Positions 1-8,813 of a stretch of DNA of 64,000 nucleotides are shown piece by piece; the first letter of the stretch is position 1, and each line of letters starts with the position of its first letter. The notes under the pieces are model-generated. The model was not told where the DNA came from and ran no database searches. It saw only the letters and a list, made by a program, of their open reading frames with translations. The DNA is taken from NCBI GenBank assembly GCA_946188105.1, contig CAMHTQ010000001.1, forward strand, positions 1-64,000, read 5' to 3'. The DNA comes from an uncultured Alphaproteobacteria bacterium. Lineage in GTDB: Bacteria; Pseudomonadota; Alphaproteobacteria; Rs-D84. The translations under genes and the position numbers were made by a program.

Positions 1-223
1 CAGTGTGGCATACAAGTTAAAGAACTCTGGCTTTGCCAAGAACTCTGACTTAACCGGCTTACAAGGAACAGTAAACACATTATCTGGTAATGTTGGTACA
101 TTACAAACTAATGTTGGTACATTATCAAGCACAGTAACCAAGTTAGATGGTGCTGATACAGTAGAGGGCAGTGTGGCATACAAGTTAAAGAACTCTGGCT
201 TTGCCAAGAACTCTGATTTAACC
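1..223 (+). repeat. 168-bp period direct repeat inside the surface-protein gene
   Basis: Bases 1-55 and 169-223 are identical except for one base, a spacing of 168 bp or 56 codons. They encode the same VAYKLKNSGFAKNSDLT segment twice. The near-identity at DNA level suggests recent tandem duplication, and more copies may lie upstream of the window. Confidence 0.9.
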
Positions 224-2368
224 TCATTATCTGGAACAGTAAGCACACTGTCTGGCAAGGCAATTACAACAGATAACATGAACACAAAGTTGTCCAGTTA
301 TGCGAAATCAGCTGACGTTGTATCAAACGCTGACTTTAATACCAAGTTAGCAACTGGTTTAGGCGATACAAATGTAAAGTCTGCATTATCCACAGCTGGC
401 TTTGCAAAAACATCTGATGTTGTAACAAACAGTGCATTTAATACTAAATTGGCATCCAGTTTGTACAACAACGATGTTAAATCCGCATTAACATCTGCTG
501 GATTTGCTAAAACATCTGATGTTGTTACCAAGGATAGTTTAGCAAGCCAATTACAAGCGGATTTAAATAAACCAAACAGTTCATTAAGTACTGTATTAAC
601 ATCTGCTGGATTTGCAAAATCATCTGATGTCGTAACCGCTGATACATTTGGAACTAAATTGTTAACCCAATTAGATAACCCAGATGTCAAAGCCGCATTG
701 AAACAGGCTGGATTTGTAAAAGCTGATGAAATGCGTGAAGATGTGGTTACGATGGGTGACTTGGCTGCAATGTTACAAGGTGGTTTGGTATTGGATGAAT
801 CTGGAACAGTTAAATTAGATTCTTCATCATCAAATACCAAGGCTGCTGCATTGTCTAATAAATTGACCGCCGCCAGCTTGAAAGATAGCACAATATCTAC
901 TAATGGCATCAGTGCAACCCAAACATTTGCAAACAGTATGTCAACAAACTTTGCTAATTTGAGACAGGAAATCAACCTGCAAGATACTGAAGCAAATTGT
1001 ATCACGCAAAGTGGTATGTATTGGAACACAACCAACAACGCATGTACACAGTGTCCAAGCAATACAAACTTTGACTCGAATGCCGCAACACGTTGCGTAT
1101 GTAAAGATACATCCACAACATTTAATAACGGCAGCTGTACCGCAATTACAAATGCATCAACTTGCAGAAGTCAATCTGGAACATTCTGGAACGGCAGCAC
1201 ATGTAAGGTTTGCCCATCAGGAACAAGTTTCGTCAATTCTAACACTGATGCCAACAGATGTGTTTGCGATGATGAAACCAAGGCATTCAGTACATCCGGC
1301 AGCGGTAGCTGTAATGCGATTTCTCAATCCACATGTAATAGTATGAGTGGCAGATACTGGAACACATATGGCAGTGGATCTTGCAAGACCTGTCCATCCG
1401 GTACAACATACAACTCATCAACACATTCATGCTCTTGCACGAACGGTGGACACTTTAATCCAAAGACCGCTAATGGTTCTTGTGTAGTGTGCAATGACTG
1501 GGAAACATATAACAGTTCAACAGGTACCTGTGTTGCAATCAATCAAAGTGACTGTGAACAAATGGGCGACCATTACTATGACACATCCTTATCACGTTGT
1601 TTAACATGTAAGACAGGTTACAGTTATAATAACGAAGCCAACACATGCGGATGTGCAAAAGACTACATGTTTAACCCAGCCGGTGGCAAATGCATAGCAT
1701 GTTCAGAAGATTCTGAATATGACCAGAAAACAAACACATGTGTATGTAAAGATGGTGGTATATTTGATCCAGTAGAAGGCAAGTGTCAATCAGCATGTAA
1801 AGAACCTGGTGAAATATATAATTCAAAATCAGGAAAATGTGAACTTGCTGATTACGAGACATGCCAAGCAACCAAGGGTTATTACTGGTATAACAGTGCC
1901 GCTATATGCTTATCATGTCCAAAAGATGCACCGTATGATGACAAGACCGGCAAATGTACATGTACCGAAGGCTTGTTTATTGATGGTACTTGCAAAACAT
2001 GTCCAAAAGGATCAACTTATGACAGCATCAGAAACACCTGTGTTTGCGATAACGAAGGCGGGGTGTTCTTCGAAGGTTCTTGTATGACCTGCGACGATTT
2101 TGGTTCATGGTATGACGAAAATCTGAATGCATGTGGAAGTGACTATGGGTTCTTCAGCTATGCTACGGGTGAATTTAAAGATTGTCCAGAAGGATCATAT
2201 TTTGATGAAAATACTAAATTATGTACATGTAATGACAGCAAAGTATTTGATCCTGTAATGATGACATGCAGATCCTGTCCAAGTGGTACAACATATGCAA
2301 ACGGGACTTGCAAATGTAGTGGCGACAATAAATTTAGTCCAGCATCGTTCACATGTATAAGTAAATAA
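2..2368 (+). CDS. 5'-partial surface protein: repeat stalk plus Cys-rich modules
   Basis: The frame is open at the left edge, so the N-terminus lies outside the window. Two parts are visible. Residues 1 to about 330 are Ser/Thr/Ala/Leu-rich repeats, each carrying a variant of GFAKxSDV after a short helix, as in the stalk of a fibrous surface protein. From about residue 340 to the end come Cys-rich modules of 50-60 residues with recurring CPSGT, CxC and YWN motifs that look like small disulfide-bonded knots (EGF-like). No enzyme motif, beta-barrel or C-terminal sorting signal was recognised. A strong terminator follows. An exported adhesin-like role is inferred from architecture only. Confidence 0.8.
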   Translation, partial: SVAYKLKNSGFAKNSDLTGLQGTVNTLSGNVGTLQTNVGTLSSTVTKLDGADTVEGSVAYKLKNSGFAKNSDLTSLSGTVSTLSGKAITTDNMNTKLSSYAKSADVVSNADFNTKLATGLGDTNVKSALSTAGFAKTSDVVTNSAFNTKLASSLYNNDVKSALTSAGFAKTSDVVTKDSLASQLQADLNKPNSSLSTVLTSAGFAKSSDVVTADTFGTKLLTQLDNPDVKAALKQAGFVKADEMREDVVTMGDLAAMLQGGLVLDESGTVKLDSSSSNTKAAALSNKLTAASLKDSTISTNGISATQTFANSMSTNFANLRQEINLQDTEANCITQSGMYWNTTNNACTQCPSNTNFDSNAATRCVCKDTSTTFNNGSCTAITNASTCRSQSGTFWNGSTCKVCPSGTSFVNSNTDANRCVCDDETKAFSTSGSGSCNAISQSTCNSMSGRYWNTYGSGSCKTCPSGTTYNSSTHSCSCTNGGHFNPKTANGSCVVCNDWETYNSSTGTCVAINQSDCEQMGDHYYDTSLSRCLTCKTGYSYNNEANTCGCAKDYMFNPAGGKCIACSEDSEYDQKTNTCVCKDGGIFDPVEGKCQSACKEPGEIYNSKSGKCELADYETCQATKGYYWYNSAAICLSCPKDAPYDDKTGKCTCTEGLFIDGTCKTCPKGSTYDSIRNTCVCDNEGGVFFEGSCMTCDDFGSWYDENLNACGSDYGFFSYATGEFKDCPEGSYFDENTKLCTCNDSKVFDPVMMTCRSCPSGTTYANGTCKCSGDNKFSPASFTCISK

Positions 2369-2370
2369 TT

Positions 2371-2401
2371 AAAAATCCCCAGAAAACCTGGGGATTTTTT
2401 T
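2371..2401 (+). terminator. Intrinsic terminator of the surface-protein gene
   Basis: An 11-bp stem AAAATCCCCAG / CTGGGGATTTT with a short A-rich loop runs into a T tract. It starts two bases after the stop codon. Confidence 0.9.
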
Positions 2402-2426
2402 ATCTCTAAAATCTGTATGATTATAC

Positions 2427-2453
2427 TTGCACGAATCGTTTAAAATATACAAT
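2427..2453 (+). promoter_or_regulatory. Candidate acpS promoter with a GANTC site
   Basis: TTGCAC (2427-2432) and TACAAT (2448-2453) are separated by 15 bp, shorter than ideal. A GAATC site (2433-2437), the sequence methylated by CcrM in alphaproteobacteria, lies directly after the -35 box. This is a visual call. Confidence 0.4.
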
Positions 2454-2458
2454 ATACA

Positions 2459-2475
2459 CTTGTTAATATAACAAG
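2459..2475 (+). promoter_or_regulatory. Palindrome overlapping the acpS ribosome binding site
   Basis: CTTGTTA-ATA-TAACAAG is a perfect 7-bp inverted repeat with a 3-nt centre. Its right arm overlaps the Shine-Dalgarno AAGGAG of acpS (2473-2478), so it could be an operator or a hairpin that limits translation. Confidence 0.5.
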
Positions 2476-2486
2476 GAGAAAAAGTC

Positions 2487-2873
2487 GTGATTATCGGTAT
2501 TGGAATTGATTTAGTTGAATGCAATCGGTTCTTGGACTGGTCTGCATTTAAGAAACAACGCATTTTCACAAAAAATGAATTAGAATATGCAGATAACGAT
2601 AACGCAAATGCTGAAAAACATCTGGCTAATTTTTGGGCTGCACGTGAGGCATGCCTAAAAGCATTAGGAACCGGTTTTGGCGACAATATCAGTTTTTCTG
2701 ATGTATCCATTGTCCACAACGATGCAGGATGTCCTGAATTGTTATTAAACGGCGGGGCAAAATTAGCATTAAAAGAATTATCTGCTGGCCAGAAAGTTAA
2801 ATTACATTTATCTATTACTGATCAATCTGATTATTCTGCCGCTATGGTTATAATCGAAACAATTGATAAATAA
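2487..2873 (+). CDS. acpS: Holo-[acyl-carrier-protein] synthase
   Basis: Transfers 4'-phosphopantetheine from CoA to the serine of acyl carrier protein, which activates it for fatty-acid and lipid A synthesis. The 128-residue length fits the AcpS family. The N-terminal GIGIDLVE holds the metal-binding Asp8, and WAAREACLKALGTGF (residues 50-64) carries the matching Glu54 and Lys58; HLSITD near residue 107 is the third conserved block. The ATG start follows AAGGAG with good spacing. The gene stands alone between two terminators, whereas in many alphaproteobacteria acpS sits beside lepB and rnc, which here are about 37 kb away. Confidence 0.96.
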   Translation: MIIGIGIDLVECNRFLDWSAFKKQRIFTKNELEYADNDNANAEKHLANFWAAREACLKALGTGFGDNISFSDVSIVHNDAGCPELLLNGGAKLALKELSAGQKVKLHLSITDQSDYSAAMVIIETIDK

Positions 2874-2879
2874 AATATT

Positions 2880-2912
2880 AAAAAACCGCCTATGAAAATA
2901 GGCGATTTTTTT
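2880..2912. terminator. Bidirectional terminator between acpS and the J-domain gene
   Basis: The stem ACCGCCTAT / ATAGGCGAT has an A tract on the left and a T tract on the right, so it can stop transcription from both converging genes. Confidence 0.85.
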
Positions 2913-3681
2913 ATCTTTTAAAAACAAATTCCAAAATGGGTTTTAATACGGCATTCCATACCAATCCACATATTTCTATTATAAGGGACACAAATAAAAG
3001 TAAACTATAAAAAAGTAATATAAAGAACCACATAACATAAGTCCAAAATTTACCTTCATTCACAAATTTCATTATTTCATTTATTGTTTTAACATCGCTT
3101 TTTTCTTTTGGAACTATTGTTTTGTCAAACAAACCACAAATTTTATCAACAAAAGTCAAAACAACTATAATTAGTGCGACAATCGTATCCAAATATAATG
3201 TTATCAATCCATGTTTGGCTAATTCTGTGCCAAAACCGTCCTTCATCTCATCTAAAATATCAAACACAGGGCGGGGTGGTTTAGTATCAGTCGCAGTTTT
3301 TTTTGAATTTGTAGAATTAGTAGAATTTGTTGTATTTGTCTGACTATAAGTATTTTTATTACGAGTATAGCGGTAATTATAATCGTCATTATCATCATCG
3401 TCGTCATAAGAATCAGTTTCATCATCTGTGTCATAGGTGGTATCAAAATCGTCATCATCATAAGAATAAGATGCCGCCGCCATTTGATTATCATAAGAGC
3501 GTCTGTCCACAGCATTACTGAGTGTTTGATATGCTGCATTTATCTCTTTGAATAATTCCGCAGATTTTGGGTTAACATCAGGATGATATTTCTTACACAA
3601 TGCCAGATATGCCTTTTTAATCTCTGCAGAACTGGCATTTGGTGACACACCTAAAACTTCATAATAATTCTTATCCGTCAT
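2911..3681 (-). CDS. Membrane-anchored J-domain protein
   Basis: The start chosen is the ATG of [11 protein letters not shown], because this is where the J-domain begins; an in-frame extension of 17 residues upstream is possible. Residues 4-70 form a DnaJ domain with the HPD motif at 33-35, which in this family stimulates the ATPase of an Hsp70 (DnaK). Residues 75-100 are very acidic (Asp/Tyr runs) and 105-135 are Asn/Thr/Ser-rich. Two hydrophobic segments follow at about 159-179 and 212-238. There is no Gly/Phe or zinc-finger region, so this is not DnaJ itself but a specialised membrane co-chaperone. Its client is unknown. Confidence 0.85.
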   Translation of the reverse strand: MTDKNYYEVLGVSPNASSAEIKKAYLALCKKYHPDVNPKSAELFKEINAAYQTLSNAVDRRSYDNQMAAASYSYDDDDFDTTYDTDDETDSYDDDDDNDDYNYRYTRNKNTYSQTNTTNSTNSTNSKKTATDTKPPRPVFDILDEMKDGFGTELAKHGLITLYLDTIVALIIVVLTFVDKICGLFDKTIVPKEKSDVKTINEIMKFVNEGKFWTYVMWFFILLFYSLLLFVSLIIEICGLVWNAVLKPILEFVFKR

Positions 3682-3740
3682 GGTTGCGATAATACTATAC
3701 ACATACCTGTTTGTAAAATGAAATCTATACAAAATTCACA

Positions 3741-5810
3741 TTAAAACATTGGAGGAAAACAATCACCACCATCATTTGGACAGCAAACATTAACCCCATC
3801 CAATGTTGAATAAGTTTCGCCTGGGCAACAACCATTTGCATCTGGGGCGACATCGCCTTCACACAAATCACCACCGACAACATCAGATTGTTCACCACCA
3901 TCGTCAGTAAACACTTTTTCCTGTGTCACTTTATATTCAGGTTTATTAACCTCTACTTTCTCGGCTGTTTTTTCTTCGGCAACAGGTTCTTCCTCTGCCT
4001 CGGGTTCTGGTTCTGCTTGGGATTCTTCTTCGACAACCACAGGTTCTGGTTTTTTAATATCAGCCGCCACAGAAACCTTGTTTAAAACATCACCGACCAC
4101 ATTAACGGTATTCACATCTTCTGTTGCCTCTTTGGAATCACCACTGGCCACAAAAGGATCCTCGTCTTCTTGTGTTTGTTCATCTGTCTTGGCAACATCC
4201 GCTGATTTATCAGCTTGTTCATCGGCTTGCTCGCCAGATTCAGCAACCAGCGCAGGTGTATTATCAGAAACCAACCCAGGAACAGCATTCCCAGAAACAT
4301 TAGAACGTTGATATAACCACAGCGTAAACACTGACAAAGCAATTAAAACCAACAACAAAACATAATACAACAAATTAGGTTTATGCTGATTTTCTGAATT
4401 TTGTGGAACATTTTGAACAATTGGCTTTTGTTGTTGTAATGGAGAAACCGGACGAACAACATTTTCAATTGAGGCAGGGTTATTATCCACAATTGGCTGT
4501 TCTGGTACTGGGGTAACATTGATAGCCGTATCAACACCCGCCACTTCGCCATTATCAACAATTTCTGTTTCGATTTCCTCGTGTTCCAATACAGGTTCCG
4601 TATCGGTATCCATTATTTCAGTATCATCGACAACATCCGCCTCGGTCGGTTCATCAACCGTTTTCAAAGAATCCAATACAGATTCCGAGTCCTCTTGAAC
4701 CCCTGTATCTTTTTCATACTTAACCTCGTCAGACACCGTATCAGAAAACACATCATCTAATTTGACATCTTCGTCATCGTTGTCATCTGGCAATTTAATT
4801 GTATCCATAATTGGTTTAGGTGGTTCAAAAGACATTGGCTCTGGCTTTTCAGGTTCATTTTTGACTGGTTCTGCCACAGTATCATCATCCTCTTTGAACT
4901 TTTCATCAAATTCAATAGGTTTAAACGCGATATTTTCATCCATTATTTCAGGATCTTTGTCGAATAAAGGTTTTATTTCTTCGTTCTCGTCATCTGACAC
5001 ATCGGCATCATAATCTTCTTCGTCAGAAAACTCTTCATCTGAAAATTCATCATCCATATCCGTATCGGGCTCTGGTTTAACCGTTTCGACCGTTTTGAAT
5101 TTCTTGTCATCAACATTTCCAACTAATTCCAAAACCTGACGAGCCGCCTCGATATCTTCCTCGGCAGTCAATAATCTTTTATTAGCATTTTCCAAACGTT
5201 TTTTTGCACGTTCCAATTTTCCTGTTAAAACATCCAATTGGGCCTCGGCACGCAAAATCTTGGCCGCAGATTGTTTTGTTGGCTCTTTACCAACCGAACG
5301 ACGCAAAGTTGTAATTTTGGAACGAGTTGCTTTTATTTTTGCCTCTAACTCGACAATAGTATCATTTGTGCGTTCGATTGTTTCACGAGTATTTTCCGCA
5401 ATAGTTGTCGATGCATCTAATCTGGATTGAGCCGAACGACGAACCGACATAGCACGAAAATCGTCCAAATCTGCTAAAAACTGTTTAACATTATCGCCAT
5501 TATCATAGGCACGGATTAAATTATCATAAACGACCAAGCCATCATATTCGATATCCAATTTTTGATATTTATTATCTTTCTTGGGGCGAACCAATTCCAA
5601 ATCCATACCATAATCATTAGACAAAACATCGTCCCATTTCCGATCCCCATACGAAGAAATAACCAACAAAACATTTGGTTTTATTTTACTGACCGTAGAG
5701 TCCAAGACGAAAACCAATTTACCACGCTTGTCATAGAAAGCACGAATGGAATTGCCTTTGATTTCATAATCGGACGATTTCAACAATGATTTATCTTTCT
5801 CGCTTGGCAT
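3741..5810 (-). CDS. Long acidic single-pass membrane protein with coiled coil and CCP tail
   Basis: I do not recognise this family. The start MPSEKDK is preferred over the ATG five codons earlier because GGGGGA lies six bases before it. Residues 1-130 form a soluble, probably folded domain. Residues 140-235 are a charged coiled coil. Residues 240-470 are low-complexity Asp/Glu/Pro-rich. One transmembrane segment lies near 480-500 (LLYYVLLLVLIALSVF), followed by another acidic stretch. The last 45 residues hold a compact Cys cluster with NGCCPGE and VCCPNDGG. The layout suggests a cytoplasmic N-terminus and an exported Cys-rich end. It lies 22 bp after gcrA and may be cotranscribed with it. 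Confidence 0.8.
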   Translation of the reverse strand: MPSEKDKSLLKSSDYEIKGNSIRAFYDKRGKLVFVLDSTVSKIKPNVLLVISSYGDRKWDDVLSNDYGMDLELVRPKKDNKYQKLDIEYDGLVVYDNLIRAYDNGDNVKQFLADLDDFRAMSVRRSAQSRLDASTTIAENTRETIERTNDTIVELEAKIKATRSKITTLRRSVGKEPTKQSAAKILRAEAQLDVLTGKLERAKKRLENANKRLLTAEEDIEAARQVLELVGNVDDKKFKTVETVKPEPDTDMDDEFSDEEFSDEEDYDADVSDDENEEIKPLFDKDPEIMDENIAFKPIEFDEKFKEDDDTVAEPVKNEPEKPEPMSFEPPKPIMDTIKLPDDNDDEDVKLDDVFSDTVSDEVKYEKDTGVQEDSESVLDSLKTVDEPTEADVVDDTEIMDTDTEPVLEHEEIETEIVDNGEVAGVDTAINVTPVPEQPIVDNNPASIENVVRPVSPLQQQKPIVQNVPQNSENQHKPNLLYYVLLLVLIALSVFTLWLYQRSNVSGNAVPGLVSDNTPALVAESGEQADEQADKSADVAKTDEQTQEDEDPFVASGDSKEATEDVNTVNVVGDVLNKVSVAADIKKPEPVVVEEESQAEPEPEAEEEPVAEEKTAEKVEVNKPEYKVTQEKVFTDDGGEQSDVVGGDLCEGDVAPDANGCCPGETYSTLDGVNVCCPNDGGDCFPPMF

Positions 5811-5832
5811 TTTTATCCCCCACATTGTTTAA

Positions 5833-6477
5833 TTATTTCTTTTTAGGTGGTGTAAACTGATACGCTTGTTTACAATGTTCATAGCAATAAGGTTTTCCGA
5901 CAAAAACCTGTTCCCCACAAAAATGGAAATTTTCAGAATCCGGATCCCCGATTGGCCAACGACATTGATTTGGTTTTAATGCAGCCAATTCCAACGAATG
6001 TTGAATAATACGTTGATGCATTGCCAAACTGTTGCCTTTTTTACTGGTATTTGCACGAGGTAAACGTTTAATTTCCGGTTTTTTGGTTTCAGGCTTAGCC
6101 GCCTTGGTTGTTTTCTGTTTTACATCTGATTTTTTTTTAGCAGTTGCTTTTTTTGGAACTGCGGTTTTTTTCGCATCTGCCTTTTTCACAGTTTTTTTCG
6201 CAGTAACCTTGGGCAAAGCCACAGGTTTAACCGGTGCAATTTTCTTGGCAATTGGCAATTTAGATTTTTTTGCCGCCGCCTTTTTCGCAGTATCTTTGGA
6301 ATCAGATTTTTTTGCACTGCCAGTTGTTGCCTTTAAATTCCAACCCAAACGGTTCAATTTACCGACAACGGCATTTTTACTCATTTCCAAACGTTTACCA
6401 ATTTCAGATGTTGATAAACCCTTGCCAATTAAACTTTTTAACTTTTTTAATTTATTTGAATCCCAACCAGTAGCCAT
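5833..6477 (-). CDS. gcrA: GcrA-type cell-cycle regulator
   Basis: GcrA is an alphaproteobacterial factor that binds sigma-70 RNA polymerase and activates promoters carrying GANTC sites methylated by CcrM. Residues 1-47 match the GcrA DNA-binding helix-turn-helix (SDxxKLKKLKSLIGKGLS type start, then SKNAVVGKLNRLGW). The C-terminal segment from about residue 170 has CRWPIGDP, FCGE and YCYEHCKQAY, the conserved sigma-binding end. The middle is an unusually long Lys/Ala/Thr-rich linker, making the protein 214 residues against about 170 in Caulobacter. AAGGA precedes the ATG. A candidate promoter containing a GANTC site lies upstream. Confidence 0.95.
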   Translation of the reverse strand: MATGWDSNKLKKLKSLIGKGLSTSEIGKRLEMSKNAVVGKLNRLGWNLKATTGSAKKSDSKDTAKKAAAKKSKLPIAKKIAPVKPVALPKVTAKKTVKKADAKKTAVPKKATAKKKSDVKQKTTKAAKPETKKPEIKRLPRANTSKKGNSLAMHQRIIQHSLELAALKPNQCRWPIGDPDSENFHFCGEQVFVGKPYCYEHCKQAYQFTPPKKK

Positions 6478-6510
6478 CTTATAAAAGTCCTTGTTTTAAT
6501 TACTGTTATG

Positions 6511-6540
6511 ATTGTATCATAGTTCCGAATCGAAAGGCAA
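6511..6540 (-). promoter_or_regulatory. Candidate gcrA promoter with a GANTC site in the spacer
   Basis: On the minus strand TTGCCT (6535-6540) and TACAAT (6511-6516) are 18 bp apart. GAATC on the plus strand (6527-6531) falls inside the spacer, where GcrA-responsive promoters often carry their methylation site. Visual call only. Confidence 0.45.
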
Positions 6541-6549
6541 GGGGAATTC

Positions 6550-7011
6550 ATGTTTTTTTATACTTTTTTTGCATTGTTATTATTGGGTGCATTTTTTTGC
6601 ATTTACCAGATATCAGTGGCGGATTTCCGCCGCAGAATCATTCCGGATGTATATTTATTTCCATTATTTTTGATTGGTTTGGTACTGGCCCATTTCTTTC
6701 CTTGGATTTGTTCGACTGGCGAATCGGTAATTGGCGCGGTTGTTGGATATGCATTGACCAGCATTGTTGGATTTGCATTTGAAAAATATAATCCTAACAA
6801 ATTTGACACACCAATCGGCATGGGCGACATAAAATTATTGGCTGTCGGCGGATGGTGGTTAGGAACAACTGGATTGGCGATTGCATTGGTATTCACGTGC
6901 ATTTTCGGGATGATATGGGGTCGTCATAACAAACAGAAATTTATTCCATTTGCGCCATTCTTTTTCTTGGGCGGATTTTTGTCTTTTATTACAGTTCTAT
7001 TTTTGATATAA
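6550..7011 (+). CDS. Prepilin peptidase, A24 family (TadV/CpaA type)
   Basis: An inner-membrane aspartyl protease that removes the leader peptides of type IV or Flp-type pilins and pseudopilins. The 153-residue protein is all membrane helices and has the two catalytic aspartates of the family: Asp25 in ADFRRRIIPD and Asp93 in GMGDIKL. It lacks the N-terminal zinc-binding methyltransferase half of PilD, so it is the short TadV/CpaA form. The next gene starts 26 bp later in the same direction, and a run of exported proteins follows, but none of them has an obvious prepilin leader. Confidence 0.9.
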   Translation: MFFYTFFALLLLGAFFCIYQISVADFRRRIIPDVYLFPLFLIGLVLAHFFPWICSTGESVIGAVVGYALTSIVGFAFEKYNPNKFDTPIGMGDIKLLAVGGWWLGTTGLAIALVFTCIFGMIWGRHNKQKFIPFAPFFFLGGFLSFITVLFLI

Positions 7012-7037
7012 TAGTCAAGAATAGGGACAGTCAGAGA

Positions 7038-8087
7038 ATGTTTTTTAATCGCAATTTTTCGCGGAATTGTTGGGCATTTACGGTAATTATGTGTATTGCC
7101 AGTGTCGGTTATGCTGTGCCTTTTTCTCAATATGGTTTAATCCAAGGTGTCCAAGATTATTCAAACAACCCATTTTATAATCCAAACAACGGCACAATCA
7201 TAACGCCCCAGGTTGTATATAACCCTGGTCCCGTATTAAATAACACCGATTGTATCAGTTTGGTTAATGCCGTAATTCAAAATGTATGCGCCACACAAAA
7301 CAATTGTAAAAACAAATCATTACCTGATGTCCGCAAAGATATTATGGTAACATTATCATCATCTGGTTTTACTGGTGCCGCATCAACATGTGGTGGATAT
7401 ATTGATTATCAGTTTGAACAGTATAAAAAGCAAAACACATTTGCAACAGGTGCATCGGGAACACCATTTCCAACATCTTTCCCAACCGCACAGAAAAAAA
7501 CAACGACTAAAACCGATCCAACAATTTCCAAGGAACAGGCGGCATACAACGAACGTGCGGCCGAGTTAAAGGCATTACAGGCTGAAAATGGTGTTGGCAC
7601 AGATGGAATTGCCAAGGCAATTTTCCCAACAACATTCCAAGATTTATCATTTACACAACGAAACGCAATTAAACAGGCGGGCTATGAAAAATATAAAGAT
7701 GCCAAGGTTTATGTCCCATTAAATATTGAATACGACCCAAAATATGCCAAATCCAAAGGCAATGGCGGCGGTGGCGGCGGCGGCGGTGGCGGAAATACCA
7801 CATCCGAATGCCAAAAGGTTTATAATTGTATCGCAAGTTATGCCGCCCAAGAAGAACAAGTGTATAAAGATATCTCTGTTGATACTAACGTAACTAATCC
7901 TACAAAACTGGAAGAAATCTTTAAATCAGTCACCGAGGTTCATCGTTCTATATGCAAATGCACAGAAAACATTAAATCCAAGGATACATATCGTAAAAAA
8001 CTGGATGCAACAGAATTATGCAAAGAATCTTTTGAAGAAACACTAGAAAAAGACAAAAAATTATTAAAAGACAAAATAAAAAAATAA
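7038..8087 (+). CDS. Exported protein of unknown function with a poly-Gly linker
   Basis: Not recognised. A signal peptide covers residues 1-26 (hydrophobic core TVIMCIASVGYA). The mature part starts with an Asn/Pro/Tyr-rich segment, has paired cysteines (DCISLVNAVIQNVC), an Ala/Glu-rich helix around 165-185, a run of about ten Gly near residue 245, and a C-terminal helical region with CQKVYNCI and ICKC. The two halves are probably separate domains joined by the Gly linker. It follows the prepilin peptidase closely and precedes two more exported-protein genes at gaps of 12 and 18 bp, so it is likely in one operon with them. Confidence 0.75.
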   Translation: MFFNRNFSRNCWAFTVIMCIASVGYAVPFSQYGLIQGVQDYSNNPFYNPNNGTIITPQVVYNPGPVLNNTDCISLVNAVIQNVCATQNNCKNKSLPDVRKDIMVTLSSSGFTGAASTCGGYIDYQFEQYKKQNTFATGASGTPFPTSFPTAQKKTTTKTDPTISKEQAAYNERAAELKALQAENGVGTDGIAKAIFPTTFQDLSFTQRNAIKQAGYEKYKDAKVYVPLNIEYDPKYAKSKGNGGGGGGGGGGNTTSECQKVYNCIASYAAQEEQVYKDISVDTNVTNPTKLEEIFKSVTEVHRSICKCTENIKSKDTYRKKLDATELCKESFEETLEKDKKLLKDKIKK

Positions 8088-8099
8088 CAAAGGTTTGTT

Positions 8100-8795
8100 A
8101 TGAAAAAATTGTTGCTAATCTTTATATATATGACCCTGATTCCTGTTCTGGCACACTCTGGCACACAAGAATGTATAACAAAAATGACTAATGGTTTGAA
8201 AAACGGTGATGAATATTTTTGTTTTTATGATTCTCCATCGTCAATAAAATGTTTTGAAGCAGACGAAGATATTTGCCAAATACATACAACAATATGTATT
8301 ATGGATTATTACTATCGCAGAAGGACTGCTAAACTATCTTCGACGGCAAATTTAAAAAAACACAACGACACATATTATACTTACGGTAATGTTTTATTTG
8401 CCGCAGGCGACACTTGTGCCCTCGCTTATGCAGGTGGCGATGACCGTTGGTACGGTTCTGACTATTCTTCGCCTATAAAAATACAATCCTGTACAGACAC
8501 AAAATGGGAATATAAAGGTGGTATAAAAAAAACCCAACCAGTGATGGTTATAGATAAAAAACCTATTATAGATGCTCAAACAAATAAACCTGCAATCTAC
8601 TGGATACAAAACTACGGTTACGCAAAATATCCTAATATTTGTATAGGGTATTATTGTGCAGATTCTAATGGTAAATATCAAGAACCATGTGATGATGGGT
8701 CGTGTGGTGATTGTTCCAGCACAACAACATCCAGTGATTCTAAACATCCAATGGTTGATACATACCTAGAAGCATTGGGCGATTGTGATTCCTGA
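8100..8795 (+). CDS. Exported Cys-rich protein of unknown function
   Basis: Not recognised. Residues 1-19 are a signal peptide (MKKLLLIFIYMTLIPVLAHS). The mature protein of about 210 residues has many cysteines, several close together near the C-terminus (CIGYYC, CDDGSCGDCSS), which fits disulfide-bonded periplasmic or surface protein. It is rich in Tyr, Asp and Thr and has no visible enzyme motif. It lies 12 bp after the previous exported-protein gene and 18 bp before the next one, pointing to joint expression. Confidence 0.72.
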   Translation: MKKLLLIFIYMTLIPVLAHSGTQECITKMTNGLKNGDEYFCFYDSPSSIKCFEADEDICQIHTTICIMDYYYRRRTAKLSSTANLKKHNDTYYTYGNVLFAAGDTCALAYAGGDDRWYGSDYSSPIKIQSCTDTKWEYKGGIKKTQPVMVIDKKPIIDAQTNKPAIYWIQNYGYAKYPNICIGYYCADSNGKYQEPCDDGSCGDCSSTTTSSDSKHPMVDTYLEALGDCDS

Positions 8796-8813
8796 TATAG
8801 TCAAGGTTACAAA

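Noticed and set aside
298..1116. Long minus-strand open frame opposite the surface-protein gene
   Set aside because: It is a shadow of the repeat-rich plus-strand gene, has no ribosome binding site and mirrors the plus-strand repeats.
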